Assembly (NCBI RefSeq): GCF_000027005.1
Contig: NC_012964.1
Span: forward strand, 1,116,001-1,180,000
DNA from: Komagataella phaffii GS115
Lineage: Eukaryota > Ascomycota > Pichiomycetes > Pichiales > Pichiaceae
Length of the DNA stretch: 64,000 nucleotides
Direction: 5' to 3'
Below are positions 58,001 to 64,000 of the stretch, in pieces. Numbering within the stretch: the first letter of the stretch is position 1; each line of letters opens with the position of its first letter. The notes under the pieces were generated by a model. It did no database searches and was not told where the DNA came from. It was given only the letters and a program-made list of their open reading frames with translations. Position numbers and translations under genes: made by a program.

Positions 58001-59636
58001 CAATGTCAATAGAAACGATAGAGGTTACGTTGACTATGAAATCGTTCTAAACTTAAACGGCATTGCTCTCATCAATACAGTTATTAACTCGAAGGAACTT
58101 GAATCCGAGCAGTCCCTTGAAACTGCTAAAAAACTGAAAACTCAAATAACGTACAACGACGGGTCTGAATGGGTGTATCTGAAACCGCCAACCATTGATT
58201 CAGAAAAGAACAAGTTTTCGTGCGTCAAAGATAAGTTGAGCTTGGAAAAATGCTCATTGAACCTCAAGGGTGCCACTGATCGGCCAGACAGCAGAGACTC
58301 CATTTCTTCTGGTTCTGCTGTTGGTCTACTTTTTGGAGTAGGTAACGTTGGGGAATACCTGAACCAAGATTCATCAGGTCTAGCATTGTATTTTTCGAAG
58401 GATGCGGGCATCTCTTGGAAGGAGATTGCCAAAGGAGATTATATGTGGGAATTTGGAGATCAAGGAACAATCCTCGTAATTGTTGAGTTCAAGAAGAAGG
58501 TTGACACTTTGAAATACTCATTGGATGAAGGAGAAACGTGGTTCGACTACAAGTTTGCAAATGAAAAAACATATGTTTTGGACCTAGCAACTGTGCCTTC
58601 AGATACTTCACGGAAGTTCATCATCCTCGCCAACAGAGGCGAGGAGGGAGATCATGAAACTGTTGTTCACACAATAGACTTCAGTAAGGTTCACCAGCGT
58701 CAATGTTTATTGAATTTACAAGATAGTAACGCTGGTGATGATTTCGAATATTGGAGTCCGAAGAACCCAAGCGCTGTTGACGGGTGTATGCTAGGGCATG
58801 AAGAGTCTTACCTAAAAAGGATTGCATCCCACTCGGATTGTTTTATTGGGAACGCACCCCTATCAGAGAAATACAAAGTGATTAAGAACTGCGCTTGCAC
58901 AAGGAGAGATTACGAATGTGATTACAATTTTGCTCTTGCCAATGATGGAACTTGTAAATTGGTGGAAGGAGAGTCTCCTTTGGATTACTCTGAAGTTTGT
59001 AGAAGGGATCCAACTTCCATTGAATATTTTTTGCCTACTGGGTACAGAAAGGTGGGATTGAGTACTTGTGAAGGCGGACTAGAACTGGATAATTGGAATC
59101 CCGTTCCATGTCCAGGAAAAACCAGAGAATTCAATAGAAAATACGGCACCGGCGCCACCGGATACAAGATTGTGGTCATAGTAGCAGTGCCTTTATTGGT
59201 TCTCTTGAGCGCCACTTGGTTCCTATATGAGAAAGGAATAAAAAGGAATGGAGGTTTTGCCAGATTTGGAGTTATTCGATTAGGCGAAGATGACGACGAT
59301 GACTTGCAAATGATTGAGGAGAATAATACTGACAAAGTAGTCAATGTTGTAGTGAAAGGCCTCATTCATGCATTCAGAGCAGTTTTTGTGAGCTATTTAT
59401 TTTTCCGCAAACGTGCGGCCAAGATGTTTGGTGGATCGTCCTTTTCACACAGACACATATTGCCTCAAGATGAGGATGCTCAAGCCTTTTTAGCCAGCGA
59501 CTTGGAGTCAGAGAGTGGAGAGCTTTTCCGATATGCAAGCGACGATGACGATGCCCGAGAGATTGACAGCGTGATCGAGGGAGGAATTGATGTCGAAGAC
59601 GACGACGAGGAGAATATCAATTTTGATTCCCGGTAG
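55008..59636 (+). CDS. VPS10: Vps10/Pep1, vacuolar sorting receptor (sortilin family)
   Basis: The ATG at 55008 gives 1542 residues. A signal peptide (LIASILLFSTSAYA) precedes two tandem Vps10 domains made of BNR/Asp-box repeats (S-x-D-x-G-x-T-W, for example ISNDDGKSWTNL and LTRDAGLTWSQV). Each ends in a cysteine-rich 10CC module (CVNGHKEKFRRRKADAECFSG...CDCDPDIDYEC; CMLGHEESYLKRIASHSDCF...CACTRRDYEC). A single transmembrane helix (VVIVAVPLLVLLSATWFLY, about 1388-1406) leads to a cytosolic tail of about 135 residues with acidic clusters. Vps10 carries carboxypeptidase Y from the late Golgi to endosomes and recycles through retromer. Confidence 0.96.
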   Translation: MWIERNLIASILLFSTSAYAAFKPRIVKKEFDDLLNPIYFNDSSTVLGLVDQTLLISNDDGKSWTNLQEVITPGEIDPLTIVNIEFNPSASKAFVFTASKHYLTLDKGSTWKEFQIPLEKYGNRIAYDVEFNFVNEEHAIIRTRSCKRRFDCKDEYFYSLDDLQSVDKITISDEIVNCQFSQSSTSSDSRKNDAITCVTRKLDSNRHFLESNVLTTLNFFKDVTSLPASDPLTKMLIKDIRVVQNYIVLFVSSDRYNKYSPTLLFISKDGNTFKEASLPDSEGTSPSVHFLKSPNPNLIRAIRLGKKNSLDGGGFYSEVLQSDSTGLHFHVLLDHLEANLLSYYQIENLANLEGIWIANQIDTSSKFGSKSVITFDAGLTWSPVTVDEDEDKSLHIIAFAGENSLYESKFPVSTPGIALRIGLIGDSSDALDIGSYRTFLTRDAGLTWSQVFDNVSVCGFGNYGNIILCCSYDPLLRSEPLKFRYSLDQGLNWESIDLGFNGVAVGVLNNIDNSSPQFLVMTIATDGKSSKAQHFLYSVDFSDAYEKKICDVTKDELFEEWTGRIDPVTKLPICVNGHKEKFRRRKADAECFSGELFQDLTPIEEPCDCDPDIDYECSLGFEFDAESNRCEPNLSILSSHYCVGKNLKRKVKVDRKSKVAGTKCKKDVKLKDNSFTLDCSKTSEPDLSEQRIVSTTISFEGSPVQYIYLKQGTNTTLLDETVILRTSLRTVYVSHNGGTTFDRVSIEDDVSFIDIYTNHYFPDNVYLITDTDELYVSDNRAISFQKVDMPSRAGLELGVRALTFHKSDPNKFIWFGEKDCNSIFDRSCQTQAYITEDNGLSFKPLLENVRSCYFVGTTFDSKLYDFDPNLIFCEQRVPNQRFLKLVASKDYFYDDKEELYPKIIGIATTMSFVIVATINEDNRSLKAFITADGSTFAEQLFPADLDFGREVAYTVIDNWESKTPNFFFHLTTSEDKDLEFGALLKSNYNGTTYTLAANNVNRNDRGYVDYEIVLNLNGIALINTVINSKELESEQSLETAKKLKTQITYNDGSEWVYLKPPTIDSEKNKFSCVKDKLSLEKCSLNLKGATDRPDSRDSISSGSAVGLLFGVGNVGEYLNQDSSGLALYFSKDAGISWKEIAKGDYMWEFGDQGTILVIVEFKKKVDTLKYSLDEGETWFDYKFANEKTYVLDLATVPSDTSRKFIILANRGEEGDHETVVHTIDFSKVHQRQCLLNLQDSNAGDDFEYWSPKNPSAVDGCMLGHEESYLKRIASHSDCFIGNAPLSEKYKVIKNCACTRRDYECDYNFALANDGTCKLVEGESPLDYSEVCRRDPTSIEYFLPTGYRKVGLSTCEGGLELDNWNPVPCPGKTREFNRKYGTGATGYKIVVIVAVPLLVLLSATWFLYEKGIKRNGGFARFGVIRLGEDDDDDLQMIEENNTDKVVNVVVKGLIHAFRAVFVSYLFFRKRAAKMFGGSSFSHRHILPQDEDAQAFLASDLESESGELFRYASDDDDAREIDSVIEGGIDVEDDDEENINFDSR

Positions 59637-59651
59637 ATAGCTCACCCACGG

Positions 59652-59686
59652 TCACACACACAAACACACATACACATTAACACACA
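59652..59686. repeat. Imperfect (CA)n microsatellite
   Basis: Runs of CA dinucleotides interrupted by A or T, just after the VPS10 stop codon. Such tracts vary in length between strains. Confidence 0.8.
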
Positions 59687-59932
59687 GAGTTATTAGTTAA
59701 CAGAGAAAACTCTAACAAAGTATTTATTTTCGTTACGTAATCCGACTTTTCTTTTTACCGTTTTCTATTGCTCCTCTCATTTGCCCCTAAAAGTTGCTCC
59801 TCATTACTAAAATCACCACACCATGCTCGAATATGATGTTACTAAATGCAAATTGTAGTCGTGCCTCTTGTGGTAATACTATAGGGAATATCTCTCGATT
59901 ACTCGATTCTGGTTAATTTTTTCTTTTTTTAT

Positions 59933-59957
59933 AGGGGAAGTTTTTTTTTCTTCCCCT
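59933..59957. promoter_or_regulatory. Inverted pair of stress response elements forming a hairpin
   Basis: AGGGGAAG (59933-59940), nine T, then CTTCCCCT (59950-59957): a perfect 8-bp inverted repeat with an AGGGG STRE in each arm, about 235-255 bases before the HAL3/CAB3-type start. STREs bind Msn2/4-type factors. If transcribed, the arms could also form an RNA stem-loop. Confidence 0.45.
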
Positions 59958-60189
59958 TTCTCTCCAGTTTATTTATTTACTAAGAAAATCCAACAGATAC
60001 CAACCACCCAAAAAGATCCTAAACAGCCTGTTTTTGAGGAGTTTTTCAGCAGCTAAGCTTCATCAGTTTTTTAATACTTAATTTATTGCCCTTCACTTTG
60101 TTTCTTGTGGCTTTTAAGGCTCTCCGGAACAGCGGTTTCAAAATCAAATCTCAGTTATTTGTTTGCTCCGCTTTGTCAGTTCAAAGATC

Positions 60190-61788
60190 ATGGTTTCCGA
60201 AAACAAGAATCAATCTTCGATTTTGATGGACAACTCCAAGAAGCTCTCTCCGAAGCCCATTTTGAATAACAAGAATGAACCGTTTGGCATCGGCGTCGAT
60301 GGACTTCAACATCCTCAACCGACTTTATGCCGCACAGAATCGGAACTCTTGTTCAACTTGAGCCAAGTCAATAAATCCCAAATAACTTTGGACGGTGCAG
60401 TTACTCCACCTGCTGATGGTAATGGGAATGAAGCAAAAAGAGCAAATCTCATCTCTTTTGATGTTCCATCGTCTCAAGTGAAACATAGAGGGTCTATTAG
60501 TGCAAGGCCCTCGGCAGTGAATGTGTCCCAAATTACCGGGGCCCTTTCTCAATCCGGATCTTCTAGAAATCCCTACGATCAAACACAGTCACCTCCACCT
60601 AGCACTTACGCCTCCAGGCAGAACTCCACCCATGGAAATAATATCGATAGCTTGCAATATTTGGCAACAAGAGATCTTAGTGCTTTAAGGCTGGAAAGAG
60701 ATGCTTCCGCACGAGAAGCTACCTCTTCTGCAGTGTCCACTCCTGTTCAGTTCGATGTACCCAAACAACATCATCTCCTTCATTTAGAACAAGACCCGAC
60801 AAGGCCCATCCCTATTGCCGACAAAAAGAAGAAATCCATGACAAAGGCAATAATTTCTACGCCGAAATCGCCTGTCATCCCATTCACAGACTATCTGCAA
60901 CGTGAGGATGACGACAAAATCCATATTTTGATTGGTGCTACTGGTAGCGTGGCTACTATCAAGGTACCTATGATAATCAATAAACTTTTCCAGGTTTATG
61001 GACCTGACAAAGTTTCGATCCAGCTTGTAGTAACGAAAGCTGCAGATCACTTTTTGAGAGGACTCAAAATTTCTACCGAAGTCAAGATTTGGAGAGACGC
61101 AGATGAATGGTTCAACCCTGGAGGATGTCGTCCAGGAGATGCCATACTACACGTTGAGTTACGAAAGTGGGCAGATATATTTTTGGTTGCTCCATTATCG
61201 GCAAACACTCTTGCCAAGATAAGCAATGGTTTATGCGATAATCTACTTACCAATACCATTCGATCATGGAACCCTACAATCCCAATCTTTATTGCGCCCG
61301 CTATGAACACACTAATGTACACTCACCCAATCACCAAAAAGCAGCTGAACATATTAACTGAAGAATTCAAGCACGTAACCGTGCTGACCCCAGTTGAAAA
61401 GGTGTTGATGTGTGGAGATATTGGTATGGGCGGTATGCGAGAATGGAGTGAAATAGTTCTCCTGCTTACCAAGAAAATCAAAGAAATTACTAAACAGAAA
61501 GAGAAAGAAAGAGAAGGTACCGCGGGTGTCGGACCGGATGGAAAAACCGGTGAGGAAGATGTGGGAGGTGACGTCGGCGCAGAAGACGAAGATGAGGATG
61601 AAGATGAGGACGACGACGACGACGAAGATGACGACGACGATGAGGACGATGACGATGACGATGACGACGACGATGACGACGACGATGAAGTCCAAGATGA
61701 ATTCGTCGACGATGAAGATAGTAAGTCCGTTGACGCCAAGGATAACGACAATGATGACGACCAAATCTTAGGAGAACTTGAAAATTGA
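60190..61788 (+). CDS. HAL3/CAB3-family flavoprotein (PPCDC component / Ppz1 regulator)
   Basis: The ATG at 60190 gives 532 residues. A Ser/Gln-rich disordered N-terminus (about 235) leads to the flavin-binding PPC decarboxylase core (about 240-430: HILIGATGSVATIKVPMIINKL, HVELRKWADIFLVAPLSANTLAKISNGLCDNLL, PAMNTLMYTHP, VEKVLMCGDIGMGGM). The tail is extremely acidic (Asp-rich, about 455-510). In S. cerevisiae, Sis2/Hal3 and Vhs3 inhibit phosphatase Ppz1 and supply the catalytic His of a heterotrimeric decarboxylase in CoA synthesis, while Cab3 supplies the Cys. Here His321, Asn373 and Cys408 are all present, so I cannot decide between SIS2, VHS3 and CAB3. It is convergent with GFA1. Confidence 0.85.
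   Translation: MVSENKNQSSILMDNSKKLSPKPILNNKNEPFGIGVDGLQHPQPTLCRTESELLFNLSQVNKSQITLDGAVTPPADGNGNEAKRANLISFDVPSSQVKHRGSISARPSAVNVSQITGALSQSGSSRNPYDQTQSPPPSTYASRQNSTHGNNIDSLQYLATRDLSALRLERDASAREATSSAVSTPVQFDVPKQHHLLHLEQDPTRPIPIADKKKKSMTKAIISTPKSPVIPFTDYLQREDDDKIHILIGATGSVATIKVPMIINKLFQVYGPDKVSIQLVVTKAADHFLRGLKISTEVKIWRDADEWFNPGGCRPGDAILHVELRKWADIFLVAPLSANTLAKISNGLCDNLLTNTIRSWNPTIPIFIAPAMNTLMYTHPITKKQLNILTEEFKHVTVLTPVEKVLMCGDIGMGGMREWSEIVLLLTKKIKEITKQKEKEREGTAGVGPDGKTGEEDVGGDVGAEDEDEDEDEDDDDDEDDDDDEDDDDDDDDDDDDDDEVQDEFVDDEDSKSVDAKDNDNDDDQILGELEN
61581..61690 (+). repeat. GAN trinucleotide repeat encoding a poly-Asp/Glu tract
   Basis: A run of about 110 bases of nearly pure GAC/GAT/GAA/GAG codons inside the HAL3/CAB3-type gene. 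It is prone to length change. The long Ser- and Val-rich frames on the opposite strand here are artefacts of this repeat. Confidence 0.85.
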
Positions 61789-61847
61789 TAATCTTAATAC
61801 ATACAAATCCTATTATCGTTATTTAAGTAAAATAATGCTTGCATTCC

Positions 61848-63950
<2,103 letters not shown>

Positions 63951-64000
63951 TTATCCGACGGTGTGCTGAGATTGGAGAGTAATAAGTCCGGGAGTTATCT

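Larger units (their letters stand above)
59637..60189. other. VPS10-HAL3/CAB3 intergenic region with CA repeat and STRE hairpin
   Basis: This 553-base gap begins with an imperfect (CA)n microsatellite (about 59652-59686) in the VPS10 3' region. It then has long T tracts, CCCCT at 59784-59788, and the inverted STRE pair AGGGGAAG/CTTCCCCT (59933-59957). The stretch before the downstream ATG is T-rich and likely a long 5' leader. Confidence 0.5.

Noticed and set aside
61323..61764. Two long minus-strand frames, one almost pure Ser and one Val/Ile-rich
   Set aside because: They are antisense readings of the GAN repeat and the core of the flavoprotein gene; no independent coding signal.

Overview
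This window is a gene-dense stretch of nuclear chromosome from a budding yeast (Saccharomycotina). The evidence is compact, mostly intronless genes of eukaryotic families; two spliced genes with GTAAGT donors and exact TACTAAC branch points; a U2 snRNA with the yeast-type 5' domain; and a tRNA-Leu(UAA). Protein divergence and overall character fit a methylotrophic yeast of the Komagataella (Pichia pastoris) type. That genus call is inference. No mobile element, CRISPR array, viral remnant or toxin gene was seen.

Layout. 1-5300: C-terminal part of DCK1 (cut by the left edge), mitochondrial acyl carrier protein ACP1, PP1 regulator SDS22, and a Zn2Cys6 transcription factor. 5500-14700: a large SPP41-like nuclear protein, a DExH RNA helicase of the YLR419W type broken by a one-base frameshift, and convergent APC2. 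14950-19000: tRNA-Leu, DCN1 and the U3 snoRNP protein DIP2. 19400-24250: an unrecognised 195-residue protein, U2 snRNA, SNF4 and an OPT-family transporter. 24340-31800 (all minus strand): SWC5, a medium-chain reductase, an SNG1-type membrane protein and POL5. 32300-37420: spliced ATP15, the mitochondrial ABC transporter MDL2 and KAR9. 37470-47310: a small membrane protein, DIM1, KEL3, spliced LOS1, EAP1-like and RFC2. 47500-52500: a DLS1-like histone-fold protein, MRPL27, a CYSTM protein, an F-box protein and an aldo/keto reductase. 52870-63940: a 6-phosphofructo-2-kinase with a dead phosphatase half, VPS10, a HAL3/CAB3-type flavoprotein and GFA1.

The genes are housekeeping genes rather than one pathway. 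Several neighbour sets are conserved with Saccharomyces cerevisiae, judged from systematic names: SDS22-ACP1; APC2-DCN1-DIP2; SNF4-YGL114W; ATP15-MDL2-KAR9 with DIM1 and KEL3 close by; and LOS1-EAP1. This conserved order independently supports several assignments. Ribosome biogenesis is well represented (DIP2, POL5, DIM1), as are mitochondrial functions (ACP1, ATP15, MDL2, MRPL27).

I found no convincing previously undescribed multi-gene system. The points most worth a second look are the helicase frameshift, the complete His/Asn/Cys set in the HAL3/CAB3 protein, the phosphatase-dead PFK2 enzyme, the ambiguous OPT start, the compact U2 locus, and a structured intergenic inverted repeat near 26.8-26.9 kb.
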